NCBI GenBank assembly: GCA_903892635.1
Contig: CAITJH010000037.1
Location: 1 to 52,281, forward strand
Source: an uncultured Actinomycetes bacterium
Lineage (GTDB): Bacteria > Actinomycetota > Actinomycetes > S36-B12 > UBA5976
Length of the DNA stretch: 52,281 nt
Reading direction: 5' to 3'
Shown here in pieces: positions 24,870 to 32,997 of the stretch; the stretch's first letter is position 1; every line of letters starts with the position of its first letter. The translations under genes and the position numbers were made by a program. The notes under the pieces are model-generated. The model saw only the letters and a list, made by a program, of their open reading frames with translations. It made no database searches and was not told where the DNA came from.

Positions 24870-26945
24870 TTACGAGTCGTAACGTCGTCGTGACCCACCG
24901 CCGGAACGGCTACCTGAACGCTCGGATGATCCACGGTATCCACCACCTGATCGGCCGCCGCCGCCAGAGCGACGTTGGCCACCACGATTACCCTGAGATT
25001 TCGCGGATTTTGGTGCATGCCATGGCTCACCTGAAGGCTCTTGCGCACCAGTTATCTCGATGAGCTCTCGCGACATTGGCTTGACCTTAGATACTTCTGG
25101 GTTAACTCCAGCGCGGCTCATCATGGACAAAACAGACTTCTGTTGACGGGGGGTTACCATCGTGACAACCGCACCATCTTCTCCGGCGCGAGCTGTTCGT
25201 CCCGCGCGGTGCAAATAATCTTTCGGATCATTTGGTGGATCGATGTGGACTACGAGTGACACTCCGTCAACGTGAATGCCACGAGCTGCTACGTCAGTAG
25301 CGACAAGAACGTTCGTAATTCCTTCTTTGAACTCAGCAAGTGTGCGAGTACGAACTGCTTGTGACTTACCGCCGTGAAGACCGCTTGTTGGAATGCCTTC
25401 GAAAGCGAGATCCTTGGCAATGCGATCGACACCCGCTTGAGTTCGCGCGAACAAAATAGTTTTGCCTTCACGCGCGGCAATTTGGCTAATGATCGTTGTC
25501 TTGTCTTCGGGGAAGGTTACAAGAACGTGGTGTTCCATTGTTGATACTGATGCCTTCGACGAAGCTGTCGAGAAAGTGACAGGTTCATGCAAGTACTTGC
25601 GAACAATCTTGTCTACGTCACCATCAAGCGTGGCGCTGAACAATAAGTGTTGGCTCGACTTTGGAATCAAACTGAGAACTTCAACAATTTGTGGCATGAA
25701 TCCCATGTCACACATTTGGTCTGCTTCATCAAGAATCGAAATTTCAACTTTGTTCAAAATAACGTGACCTTGTTCAACAAGATCATTCAAGCGACCTGGA
25801 GTAGCAACAAGAATAGGAACGGATCGACGAAGTGCATCAATTTGTTTTGCATATGGCATGCCGCCAGCAATCAAACGAATGTCTAGACCAACGGATTGGG
25901 CAAGCGGCATCAGCGCGTCGCATACCTGAGCAGCAAGTTCACGTGTTGGAACCATTACCAAACCAAGTGGTGAATAAGGTGTCGCTTTGCGGTGCGCCAA
26001 ACGAGTGAGCATCGCCAGACCAAATGCCAATGTTTTACCAGAACCAGTTGCCGCGCGACCAAGAACGTCTTGGCCAGCAATTGCAGTTGGTAATGCCTTT
26101 GACTGAATTGCAAATGGCGCGTTCAAACCAGTTCGCTTGAGAACGGCGATTAGTTCAGGACTAACACCAACTTCGCTCCATTCACTCTGTTTGATGTCTT
26201 CCAAATCGTCCTGAGTTAACTCAGGTTCAACATGCGAACGCGTTGGACGTTGTGCAGAAAAGTCATCGTTAAATTCTTTGCGTGGTGCGCGCGCTGGACG
26301 AGCTGCACGTGTTGGTGCTTCGTCATAATCACGACGCGGTGTGCGCGCTGGACGATCATCGCGTGAATTACGAGCAGGTCGGTCTTCACGTGTGCCACGC
26401 GCCGGACGATCATCACGTGAACCACGGGCTGGTCGTTCGTCCCATGTAGAACGATTATCGCGCGCTGGACGATCTTCACGTGAGTCACGAGCAGGTCGGT
26501 CATCACGTGATCCACGGGTAGGACGATCATCGCGTGCAGGTCGTGAGGATCGAGTTGGACGATCATCGCGTGAGGAACGTTCATCACGGTAAGACGTTGA
26601 GCGCGATCCACGCTTTGGTGCATCACTATACGAATCGCGGTCACGACTATCCGACGATTCTGAGCGCCTACGCGATGGGGCACTCGTTGAAGAAGGAGCA
26701 TCCGAACGCTTGGAACGTGGCTTGCGGTCGTCGGTTTCGCCCTTTGCGCGTGAGGCTAAAGTGAGGTCGCGAGTGGCCTTGGCCGACTTCGCAGCCTTCT
26801 TAGCTGTCGCTTTACGTTTGTCCGAGGCTGCTTTTTTGGCGGCAGTGTGACGAGCCGAGCCCTTTTTAGCGCCAGCCTTGTTATCAGCACGATCACGTTC
26901 AAGTTTTCGCGCGCGCGGCTTTTTTGTAGGGGAAGTTGAAGACAT
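24870..26945 (-). CDS. DEAD-box RNA helicase with RD-rich N-terminal extension
   Basis: A 691-residue helicase. Residues 1-110 are Lys/Ala/Ser-rich, about 115-235 are repeats built on RDDRPAR-SR, and the RecA core runs from about 255 to 610. The Q-motif region precedes ATGSGKT. Motif II is DEAD (DEADQMCDMGFMPQ), motif III is SAT, and motif VI is HRAGRTARAG. The C-terminus is RGG-like (RSGGGGRSGGGYRGSSERSG). Disordered basic arms are expected to bind RNA and promote condensates. The 5' leader has three consecutive hairpins. It probably acts in ribosome assembly or RNA decay, possibly at low temperature. Confidence 0.9.
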   Translation of the reverse strand: MSSTSPTKKPRARKLERDRADNKAGAKKGSARHTAAKKAASDKRKATAKKAAKSAKATRDLTLASRAKGETDDRKPRSKRSDAPSSTSAPSRRRSESSDSRDRDSYSDAPKRGSRSTSYRDERSSRDDRPTRSSRPARDDRPTRGSRDDRPARDSREDRPARDNRSTWDERPARGSRDDRPARGTREDRPARNSRDDRPARTPRRDYDEAPTRAARPARAPRKEFNDDFSAQRPTRSHVEPELTQDDLEDIKQSEWSEVGVSPELIAVLKRTGLNAPFAIQSKALPTAIAGQDVLGRAATGSGKTLAFGLAMLTRLAHRKATPYSPLGLVMVPTRELAAQVCDALMPLAQSVGLDIRLIAGGMPYAKQIDALRRSVPILVATPGRLNDLVEQGHVILNKVEISILDEADQMCDMGFMPQIVEVLSLIPKSSQHLLFSATLDGDVDKIVRKYLHEPVTFSTASSKASVSTMEHHVLVTFPEDKTTIISQIAAREGKTILFARTQAGVDRIAKDLAFEGIPTSGLHGGKSQAVRTRTLAEFKEGITNVLVATDVAARGIHVDGVSLVVHIDPPNDPKDYLHRAGRTARAGEDGAVVTMVTPRQQKSVLSMMSRAGVNPEVSKVKPMSRELIEITGAQEPSGEPWHAPKSAKSQGNRGGQRRSGGGGRSGGGYRGSSERSGSRSGGGSRRRYDS
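26331..26590. repeat. In-gene tandem repeat coding for RDDRPAR units
   Basis: Imperfect units of about 24-30 bp encode variations of (S/E)RDDRPAR(G/D/N/T)(S/N)R. About ten copies lie in the N-terminal part of the DEAD-box helicase. Copies differ by synonymous and small changes, so the array is old or under selection, but slippage-prone. Confidence 0.7.
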
Positions 26946-26970
26946 GGGGAAACCCTTAATTCATTACTGC

Positions 26971-27024
26971 TTTTATAGCTTCGCTATAAAAATGGTGACG
27001 TTCACCTGATACCTCTCGGGTATC
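26971..27024 (-). promoter_or_regulatory. Three stacked hairpins in the DEAD-box helicase leader
   Basis: Three perfect inverted repeats follow each other in 54 bp: TTTTATAGC/GCTATAAAA (26971-26991, 3-nt loop), GGTGA/TCACC (26994-27006, 3-nt loop) and GATACC/GGTATC (27008-27024, 5-nt loop). On the helicase transcript the middle one is followed by ATTTTT, like a weak terminator. They end about 25 nt before the start codon and could form an attenuator, thermosensor or autoregulatory site. Confidence 0.5.
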
Positions 27025-27184
27025 GCGTGACGCCTAACCATTAAGTTCGATTCCGTAGATATGGATCGACACGTAAGAAGCCACTTCCTCCATTATTACC
27101 TAGTTTTTGTGGGCCAATAACCACGGACATCTTCGCCCCGACCATTTCCCTGAATTGTCAGTAACAAATGGCACACTTTCCCTT

Positions 27185-28378
27185 ATGTCGACTACAAATC
27201 TCGCTGTCATTGTTCTTGCAGTAGCTCTCGTCTTGGTTTCCTTTATTGCATTTCGTGGACCACGCAACACCGGTCAACAGGCATCCATCACACCTGAAGA
27301 ATTGCGACGCCAAGTTGCAGATGCAACGCGCGAGAGCATGGTTGCGGCACAACAAATGTTGACTGAGGCAACACAGGCTCAACTTCAAACGGCAACGACA
27401 AGTGTCGAGTCTCAAAATCGTGCGGCGAGCAACACACTCAACGAGATCATCAAGCCACTTCGCGACACCTTGGCGCAACTTGATAACAAAGTTAACGATC
27501 TGGAAAAGAATCGGACCGAGGCATACACCCGCCTTAATGAGCAAGTCATCAACACCAACACTGTGCTTGATGCACTACGCAACGAGACAACCACTTTGTC
27601 TGGTGCACTTCGTCGAAGTGACACACGTGGACGGTGGGGCGAACTTCAACTCATCAAGCTCATTGAAATGATTGGCATGAGCGAGCACGTATCGTTCGTG
27701 GAACAAAAGCAGCAAGTTGGTGAAGGCATTGGCAAGCCCGATGTGACGGTACAACTTCCTGGCGAACGTGTCCTCTATATAGATAGCAAGGCGCCAATCG
27801 ATATTTATCTCACTGCTGTGGCCGAGACTGATCCTAAACGCCGCGAAGAATTAATGAAACAGCACGCTAATGTGCTTCTTGGTCATGTGAAGGCACTCGA
27901 AAGCCGCAAGTACGTTGATGACATTCAGGCAATGAATTACGTAGTCATGTTCGTTCCAACTGAATCGTCACTCGCAGATGCTTGCCAAGCGATGCCCGAA
28001 CTCATTGAAGAGGCGGCGAAACGCAATGTGGCATTAACGTCGCCTACTTCACTTATTGCTGTACTCAGTAACATTGCGCGATTGTGGCAAGCCGAAAAGC
28101 AAGTTGAAAATGCTGCAGAAATGGCTAAGGCATCGCAAGAGTTGCATTCACGACTCAAGGTTTTTATCAAGCACGTTAGTGGTGTTGGTGAAAGCCTCGA
28201 AAAAGCAGTCAAGAACTACAACTCGGCTATCGGATCATTTGAGGATCGCGTCATGCCATCTGCTCGTCGAGTGGAAGCGCTCGGAGACTTCCGGGACCCG
28301 ATTGATCCAGTTGATCCAATCGAATTGTTGCCTCGTGCTACTCGATACGGTTCTGACCATGAGGAACTAGGCAGTTAG
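27185..28378 (+). CDS. rmuC: RmuC-family DNA recombination protein
   Basis: A 397-residue protein from the ATG at 27185; the frame extends 26 codons further but that part is not family-like. An N-terminal membrane helix (LAVIVLAVALVLVSFIAF) is followed by a coiled coil (about 25-140) and the RmuC nuclease-like domain: GRWGELQLIKLIEMIGMSEH, then KPDVTVQLPGERVLYIDSKAP, which fits a PD-(D/E)XK site (Asp in PDVTV, Asp-Ser-Lys in IDSKAP). RmuC limits recombination at inverted repeats. It is divergent from the helicase gene; the 239-bp gap holds the helicase leader hairpins and no other gene that I can see. Confidence 0.88.
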   Translation: MSTTNLAVIVLAVALVLVSFIAFRGPRNTGQQASITPEELRRQVADATRESMVAAQQMLTEATQAQLQTATTSVESQNRAASNTLNEIIKPLRDTLAQLDNKVNDLEKNRTEAYTRLNEQVINTNTVLDALRNETTTLSGALRRSDTRGRWGELQLIKLIEMIGMSEHVSFVEQKQQVGEGIGKPDVTVQLPGERVLYIDSKAPIDIYLTAVAETDPKRREELMKQHANVLLGHVKALESRKYVDDIQAMNYVVMFVPTESSLADACQAMPELIEEAAKRNVALTSPTSLIAVLSNIARLWQAEKQVENAAEMAKASQELHSRLKVFIKHVSGVGESLEKAVKNYNSAIGSFEDRVMPSARRVEALGDFRDPIDPVDPIELLPRATRYGSDHEELGS

Positions 28379-28454
28379 TAAGTAGAAATTCTGTGGGTGT
28401 ACCAAGTCGCATTCACAGCCGCTATTTACACACACCTTACAAACGCTTTGCTGT

Positions 28455-28480
28455 GGGTTAGAAAATCCCTCCGTAGCGTT
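28455..28480 (+). promoter_or_regulatory. Possible ECF-sigma-type promoter
   Basis: GGGTT and GTT are exactly 18 nt apart, the spacing of SigR/SigH-type promoters (GGAAT-N18-GTT), 26 nt before the start at 28507. The -35 half is only a partial match. Confidence 0.25.
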
Positions 28481-28506
28481 GTACTCAACACTTAGGAGAC
28501 ACAAAC

Positions 28507-28929
28507 ATGTCACACGCTTCACTCATCAGACGCGGAGCCGTCGCACTCGGACTTGCTGGAATTGCTATCGTCCACATTCTCGATTTGCCAAGCAAGTGGG
28601 CAGAAACTCGTTACCTTGCATGGGGTTACATCGCTATTATTGCCGCCAGCTTGTATTTGATGGAACGCATCATTGTGCGCGCCGAACGCATCGACTACTT
28701 CGCATCCGCCGGCCTAGCCGCCAGTGTGATTGCCGGCTTCGTTGTTAACCGAACTGTCGGAATGCCAGGCGCAATGGATGACATCGGTAATTGGCTCGAG
28801 CCACTTGGCATGATTTCGCTGTTCGTCGAGGCCTTTGTCGTTTGGCAGAGTGTGCGCGCGATTTCTGACTTCACCTCAGAGAACGTTGCCCGAATTGCGA
28901 AAAACACTCGCGATCTCGTAAACGCCTAA
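28507..28929 (+). CDS. Conserved four-helix membrane protein of unknown function
   Basis: A 140-residue protein with helices at about 8-26, 38-55, 64-84 and 98-118. It has an AGGAG ribosome-binding site at 28495. The pattern VHILDLPSKWAETRYLAWGY and the segment NRTVGMPGAMDDIGNWLEPLG are familiar from uncharacterised actinobacterial membrane proteins, but I know no function. The conserved acidic/Gly loop (MPGAMDDIGNW) lies on the outer side if the N-terminus is cytoplasmic. It is a single gene whose upstream region could carry an ECF-type promoter. Confidence 0.75.
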   Translation: MSHASLIRRGAVALGLAGIAIVHILDLPSKWAETRYLAWGYIAIIAASLYLMERIIVRAERIDYFASAGLAASVIAGFVVNRTVGMPGAMDDIGNWLEPLGMISLFVEAFVVWQSVRAISDFTSENVARIAKNTRDLVNA

Positions 28930-29168
28930 ACCCTTTTATCTAATGGTGGTGTGGGATTTCCCGCGCCGGCATTGGCTTTTTAAGGCAAGCGACACGCAGA
29001 GCGCAAAAACTCAACATAATAGTTGAACATTCAATTAATCTGTTTCTTTTAGGTGACGTGGGTCGCCCCACAAATGAATTTACATCTCAACTCTTTAACT
29101 TGCTGAACTCAAACAGTTCAGCAGACATTTGGGAAAAACAAAAAGTCCTGATTTCTCAGGACTTTGTT
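28930..29168. other. Gene-free region with several inverted repeats, possible small RNA
   Basis: No coding frame is evident. Inverted repeats are TCAAC/GTTGA (29011-29026), TTGAA/TTCAA (29023-29034), GTGGG/CCCAC (29058-29071) and a perfect 9-bp TGCTGAACT/AGTTCAGCA (29101-29123), followed by the terminator hairpin at 29142-29165. Two hairpins in a row ending in a terminator resemble the 3' end of a small RNA. A weak GCC/GGC hairpin with TTTTT near 28965-28981 may end the upstream membrane-protein mRNA. Confidence 0.4.
29131..29165 (-). terminator. Intrinsic terminator of tRNA-Arg (possibly bidirectional)
   Basis: AAAGTCCTGA and TCAGGACTTT form a 10-bp stem around TTTC. On the minus strand it follows the tRNA by a few bases and is followed by TTTTTGTTTTT, a strong U-tract. 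On the plus strand the tail is only GTTTGG. Confidence 0.85.
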
Positions 29169-29244
29169 TGGCGCGCCCGAAGGGATTCGAACCCCTAACC
29201 TTTTGATCCGTAGTCAAATGCTCTATCCGTTGAGCTACGGGCGC
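29169..29244 (-). tRNA. tRNA-Arg (anticodon ACG)
   Basis: On the minus strand the acceptor arm GCGCCCG pairs with CGGGCGC. The D arm includes AGCTCAACGGATAGAGC, the anticodon loop is CT-ACG-GA on a TTTGA/TCAAA stem, and the T arm is AGGGGTTCGAATCCCTT. The 3' CCA is encoded at 29171-29169. The A34 of this anticodon is the substrate of TadA, encoded at 16.4 kb. Confidence 0.95.
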
Positions 29245-29255
29245 AACAAGCACCT

Positions 29256-29285
29256 ACTCTAACCCTGACGGTATGGGCTTGGCAA
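29256..29285 (-). promoter_or_regulatory. Promoter of tRNA-Arg
   Basis: On the minus strand TTGCCA (29285-29280) and TAGAGT (29261-29256) are 18 nt apart, 11 nt before the mature tRNA 5' end. Confidence 0.55.
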
Positions 29286-29298
29286 AAAATACCCAAGT

Positions 29299-29628
29299 TT
29301 AGGCGCTAAGTGCAGCTTCGAGTGACTCTGAAATCGGGATCAACGTATTTAGGCCGGTAATTTCAAATACCTTAAGTACGCGATCATTTGTGACAACCAC
29401 GAGGAATTTTCGTTCAATTTCACGACACCGTTTCAAGGCTCGAACCACAATTCCCAAGCCTGTTGAATCCATGAAGGTCACTCCACCAAGGTCGAGAACA
29501 ACCTTGTTATGTGGCTCGCTAATCGCTGCGATCACAGCGGTGTCTAGATTAGGTGCCGAAACAATATCAAGTTCGCCTTCAGCAGCAACGACAATCGCAT
29601 CACCAATGGTTGATGTTGAGATTTTCAC
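29299..29628 (-). CDS. STAS-domain anti-sigma factor antagonist
   Basis: A 109-residue single STAS domain. The segment LGGVTFMDSTGLGIVV carries Ser55, the usual phosphorylation site whose phosphate controls binding to an anti-sigma kinase. A GGGAGG ribosome-binding site precedes the GTG start by 6 nt. No anti-sigma kinase or sigma factor is next to it. The SpoIIE-type phosphatase at the right end of the window could be the enzyme that reactivates it, but they are 22 kb apart, so this pairing is inference. Confidence 0.88.
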   Translation of the reverse strand: MKISTSTIGDAIVVAAEGELDIVSAPNLDTAVIAAISEPHNKVVLDLGGVTFMDSTGLGIVVRALKRCREIERKFLVVVTNDRVLKVFEITGLNTLIPISESLEAALSA

Positions 29629-29707
29629 GTTCTGCCTCCCAGCGCTTCTACTTGTCCTAATCTATGACATCCGAGCCGAAGTCAGAGGTAACAGGCACAA
29701 TCAATAC

Positions 29708-31972
29708 ATGGATGTTTCGTGGGAATCAATGCTGCGCGAGCGCTTTGCCGACGATCTAGACACACGACACATCTCTGCCCGCTCGGCAACAACAGCACAC
29801 TTACCCGACTGGATAACTGCTGAAGTAGTACAGGCGTTGACACGCGATGGCATTTCGCAACTGTGGCAACATCAAGTTGACGCGCTCAACCAGTGGCATT
29901 CGGGATGTAACGTCATCGTGTCGACTGGTACAGCAAGTGGAAAATCTTTGTGCTACCAAATTCCAATTGTGCAATCGGTAGTCAGTAATCCAAAAGCAAA
30001 GACCCTGTACTTTGCACCAACAAAAGCATTGGCTCACGATCAGGCTCGCTCTCTCATAGATTTCAATGTGCCGGGAACTTATGTCTGCACATTCGATGGC
30101 GATTCAGATCAACAAGAACGTCGTTGGGCTCGAGAGCACGCGAACGTATTAGTTACTAATCCGGACATGGTGCATCAAACCCTTCTGTCGCAGCATGAAA
30201 AATGGCAGCACTTTTTTCGCAATCTGGAATTGATTGCGGTTGATGAATGCCACCTTTACCGAGGTATGTTCGGCGCACAAGTATCAAATGTGCTGCGAAG
30301 ATTCTTGCGAGTAGCGAACTACTATGGCTCGTTCCCGCAAATTGTGATGGCATCTGCAACAGTCTCTGAACCAGCTACCCACGCAGGCATGCTCACCGGC
30401 CAAAATTTTTTTGAAGTAAGTAATGACACGTCACCACGAGGTGCACTGACAATTGGTCTTGCGCTACCGCCAAAACTTATTGATAGCGACGACAGCCCAC
30501 GTCGCACTGCTTTAGCAACTGCTGCAGATGTGCTCGCCGACTTAGTGCTTGATCGAGTTCGCACATTAACTTTCGTGAAGTCACGTAAAGCAGCGGAAAC
30601 TGTTGCAATTCTCGCTCGCAATCACGTCGAGCAGGTGGCACCTGAATTGACCAGCACAATCGCCAGTTATCGCGCAGGTTACTTACCTGAAGAACGACGC
30701 GACATTGAATCTCGATTACGTTCTGGCGATCTACTTGGAGTTTCAACCACTAATGCGCTCGAACTTGGAGTCGACATCAGCGGACTTGATGCAACCGTAA
30801 TGGCTGGGTGGCCCGGAACGCGAGCAAGTTTCTGGCAACAAGTCGGTCGTGCTGGACGAGATCAACAAGAGGCGATGGCGCTTTTGATCGCGAGTGATAA
30901 TCCGCTCGATCAATATTTAGTCCGGCATCCCGAAAGTATTTATGACACTCCTATTGAAGCTGCAGTCTGTGATCCGACTAATTCGAATGTGCTCTACGGA
31001 CATTTAGCCTGCGCATGTGCGGAGCGTTACTTAACTGATGACGACATTGAACTCTTTGGCTCGCGCTCGCAAGTTGAAATGATCTTGAACACGCTTCAAG
31101 CAAATGGACTAATTCGTAAACGTCCTCAGGGTTGGTTTTGGGCTGGTGAAGGACGGCCACATGATCTTGTGGATTTGCGCGGTTCTGGCGACGGTCCGTT
31201 TCAGATTGTTGAGAGCGATACTGGACGCTTATTGGGAACGATCGATTGTGACGCGGCTCTTCGCCAAGTCCATGAAGGTGCGGTGTACACACACTTGGGC
31301 GAGACATATGTTGTAGACCGATTGGATCTTGATGATCGCGTATCGCTCGTACACTCGGAGCTTGTTGACTATTCAACTTACGCCCGAGACGTCACAACTG
31401 TTGATGTTGTGTCTGAGGTAGATCACAAGTCCTTTGGCAACATAACGATGTCCCGAGGGATCGTGGAAGTTACCGAGCAAGTCGTCGCTTTTCAAAAGCG
31501 ACGCAATATCTCTGGTCAGATTATTGCTGACGTTGCATTGGAGTTGCCTCCTACAACATTGACAACTCAAGCAATGTGGTGGACAACTCCGATCGACGTG
31601 CTAAACCAATTGGAGATTCTTGATGTCGCCGGATGCATGCATGCCGCTGAACATGCAGCTATCGGCCTGTTGCCACTATTCACGCTTTGTGATCGATGGG
31701 ACATCGGAGGAGTGTCGTTTGCCGCTCATCCTGATACAGGCATGGCAACAGTATTCATTTATGACGGCTACGCCGGTGGCGCGGGATTTTCGTATCACGG
31801 TTATGAAATTGCGACCGATTGGCTTGGCGCGACTCGTGACACAATCTCTGAATGTTCGTGCAACGACGGTTGTCCCGCATGCGTTCAGTCTCCAAAGTGC
31901 GGAAACAATAATCATCCGCTGGATAAGGATGCTGCAACAGTCCTGTTGAGTTACCTGCTAAATACTCATTAA
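29708..31972 (+). CDS. DEAD/DEAH helicase with DUF1998 (MrfA/Hrq1-like)
   Basis: A 754-residue SF2 helicase. The frame opens earlier, but the first part lies antisense to the STAS gene and is not family-like; MDVSWESMLRERF at 29708 is preferred. Motifs: TGTASGKS (Walker A), VDECHLYRG (DECH box), ASATVS (motif III), NALELGVDISGLDA, and QQVGRAGRD (motif VI). The C-terminal DUF1998 region ends in the Cys cluster CSCNDGCPACVQSPKC. The family includes Bacillus MrfA, which repairs mitomycin damage, and Hrq1, so a DNA repair role is likely. It converges with the Tad operon, stops 4 nt overlapping. Confidence 0.87.
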   Translation: MDVSWESMLRERFADDLDTRHISARSATTAHLPDWITAEVVQALTRDGISQLWQHQVDALNQWHSGCNVIVSTGTASGKSLCYQIPIVQSVVSNPKAKTLYFAPTKALAHDQARSLIDFNVPGTYVCTFDGDSDQQERRWAREHANVLVTNPDMVHQTLLSQHEKWQHFFRNLELIAVDECHLYRGMFGAQVSNVLRRFLRVANYYGSFPQIVMASATVSEPATHAGMLTGQNFFEVSNDTSPRGALTIGLALPPKLIDSDDSPRRTALATAADVLADLVLDRVRTLTFVKSRKAAETVAILARNHVEQVAPELTSTIASYRAGYLPEERRDIESRLRSGDLLGVSTTNALELGVDISGLDATVMAGWPGTRASFWQQVGRAGRDQQEAMALLIASDNPLDQYLVRHPESIYDTPIEAAVCDPTNSNVLYGHLACACAERYLTDDDIELFGSRSQVEMILNTLQANGLIRKRPQGWFWAGEGRPHDLVDLRGSGDGPFQIVESDTGRLLGTIDCDAALRQVHEGAVYTHLGETYVVDRLDLDDRVSLVHSELVDYSTYARDVTTVDVVSEVDHKSFGNITMSRGIVEVTEQVVAFQKRRNISGQIIADVALELPPTTLTTQAMWWTTPIDVLNQLEILDVAGCMHAAEHAAIGLLPLFTLCDRWDIGGVSFAAHPDTGMATVFIYDGYAGGAGFSYHGYEIATDWLGATRDTISECSCNDGCPACVQSPKCGNNNHPLDKDAATVLLSYLLNTH

Positions 31973-32310
31973 GTCGCTCCTGCTCGCGATGTTGCAGAAA
32001 TTCGAAACAAACGACCCCACACTGTTATCCAGCGCTCTACTTCCACAGCGCTCACCGGATCACTTATTTCGCATGCGCTAAGAGTGGCATTGTTTGCCGC
32101 AGCAATGACATCAGCAGATTGGCATGCAGCATCTTGTCCCAAAACCATATTCTGCGCTCCAGCAAGCGCACTTAGATCAGCCGCATTTGCTACTTGGTGA
32201 TGAATAGATATGTATTGCATTGCACCGCCACTGAGCATAAGAACCATAAAGAGCATTAGTGCCACAACAATCGTTACAAGGCTTGCACTGCCTTCATCAT
32301 GCGCCGCCAA
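31969..32310 (-). CDS. TadG/TadE-like minor pilin-type protein, last gene of the Tad operon
   Basis: A 113-residue protein from a TTG start at 32310. That TTG lies one base after the stop of the preceding gene and has a GGAG ribosome-binding site 6 nt upstream; the longer ATG version at 32367 would overlap the preceding gene by 56 nt. After AAHDEGSASL comes a membrane helix (VTIVVALMLFMVLMLSGGAM), then QVANAADLSALAGAQ, typical of Rv3654c/TadG-like proteins. Two Cys residues (CQSAD and LSACE) may form a disulfide outside. It is probably a pseudopilin or pilus-associated protein. Confidence 0.78.
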   Translation of the reverse strand: MAAHDEGSASLVTIVVALMLFMVLMLSGGAMQYISIHHQVANAADLSALAGAQNMVLGQDAACQSADVIAAANNATLSACEISDPVSAVEVERWITVWGRLFRISATSRAGAT

Positions 32311-32311
32311 C

Positions 32312-32704
32312 TCAAGCTCCAGTCGATAGAGATTCGAGTAACGCAGTTGACGAAGCACTGACATCAATCGCCCGATTAAAGATCGGGATGCGTAGCGACA
32401 CAGTCTTCATTGCATCAACGTGCACGAGTTCACTGTCCGTTGTCATGTGAATGTCAATGCCTTGCTTGTGGGCAGAATCAATCTGATCACTTACTGCATC
32501 GCCTCGGGCCGCACTTCGAGCAATCGTCATGGTCATATCGCGCAATTTGATGTTTGTCGCTCCCACGCTCATGCCCCACAGTCCAATGAATGCAACCATC
32601 ACGATCGCTGGTAGCACGACCGCAAGCTCAGCAATCGCATAACCTTGCGACTTGCGGGGATCTAGGAGTGACCTACATCCCCGCAAGTCCAATTTCCTAA
32701 GCAC
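32312..32704 (-). CDS. TadE-like pilus assembly protein
   Basis: A 130-residue protein with a type IVb pilin-like N-terminus. A basic leader ending in RKSQGYAIAELAVVLPAIVMVAFIGLWG (position about 18-45) is followed by an extracellular domain. The G/YAIAELAV segment places Glu near position +5 after a possible prepilin cleavage site, as in TadE proteins. It overlaps the Flp pilin gene by 8 nt. It is likely a minor pilin. Confidence 0.8.
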   Translation of the reverse strand: MLRKLDLRGCRSLLDPRKSQGYAIAELAVVLPAIVMVAFIGLWGMSVGATNIKLRDMTMTIARSAARGDAVSDQIDSAHKQGIDIHMTTDSELVHVDAMKTVSLRIPIFNRAIDVSASSTALLESLSTGA

Positions 32705-32882
32705 CGAAAATTGATCCGAATGCTCGTTGTAGCAAGTTCATGATGAGGTCTTGAATTCCTTGACTAGTTAGCAATTTGATGAGGATTCCACCGAGGCTTG
32801 CAGCAGCTACCGTGCCGACTGCATATTCTGCGGTTGTCATTCCATCTTCACGTTTAAGAATTGTTAAAGCTCGAGTAATCAC
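32697..32882 (-). CDS. Flp-type pilin (DUF4244-like)
   Basis: A 61-residue protein with a GTG start and AAGGAG ribosome-binding site 5 nt upstream. The short leader ends in EDG, and MTTAEYAVGTVAAASLGGIL follows. The Gly|Met-x3-Glu-Tyr pattern is a class IV prepilin cleavage site with Glu5. The mature peptide is about 46 residues and mostly hydrophobic helix. It is the structural pilin candidate of the locus. No prepilin peptidase gene is seen in the window. Confidence 0.85.
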   Translation of the reverse strand: MITRALTILKREDGMTTAEYAVGTVAAASLGGILIKLLTSQGIQDLIMNLLQRAFGSIFGA

Positions 32883-32997
32883 GTGGACTCCTTGGTATGA
32901 GATGAGGCGCGTTTTGCGCTGAAACTATCGTGCGACTCGTGTTGACATTGAGATAGATGCATTCACTATTTGTGGAAAGTCAAAGGCTGTGGAGTTG

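Noticed and set aside
25140..25165. GGGTTACCATCGTGAC resembling the shared 19-bp element.
   Set aside because: It lies inside the helicase coding region, matches only the left part and has no promoter context.
26216..26764. Long open frames on both strands across the helicase repeat region.
   Set aside because: They are alternative-frame readings of the RDDRPAR repeats; the helicase frame contains all catalytic motifs.
29390..29707. 106-residue N-terminal extension of the DUF1998 helicase.
   Set aside because: It is antisense to the STAS gene and has no family similarity; the family-like part starts near 29708.
32942..32972. Perfect TTGACA on the plus strand pointing antisense into tadC.
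   Set aside because: The -10 at 17 nt (ACTATT) is poor and TATTTG needs 19 nt spacing; without transcript data an antisense promoter is not supported.
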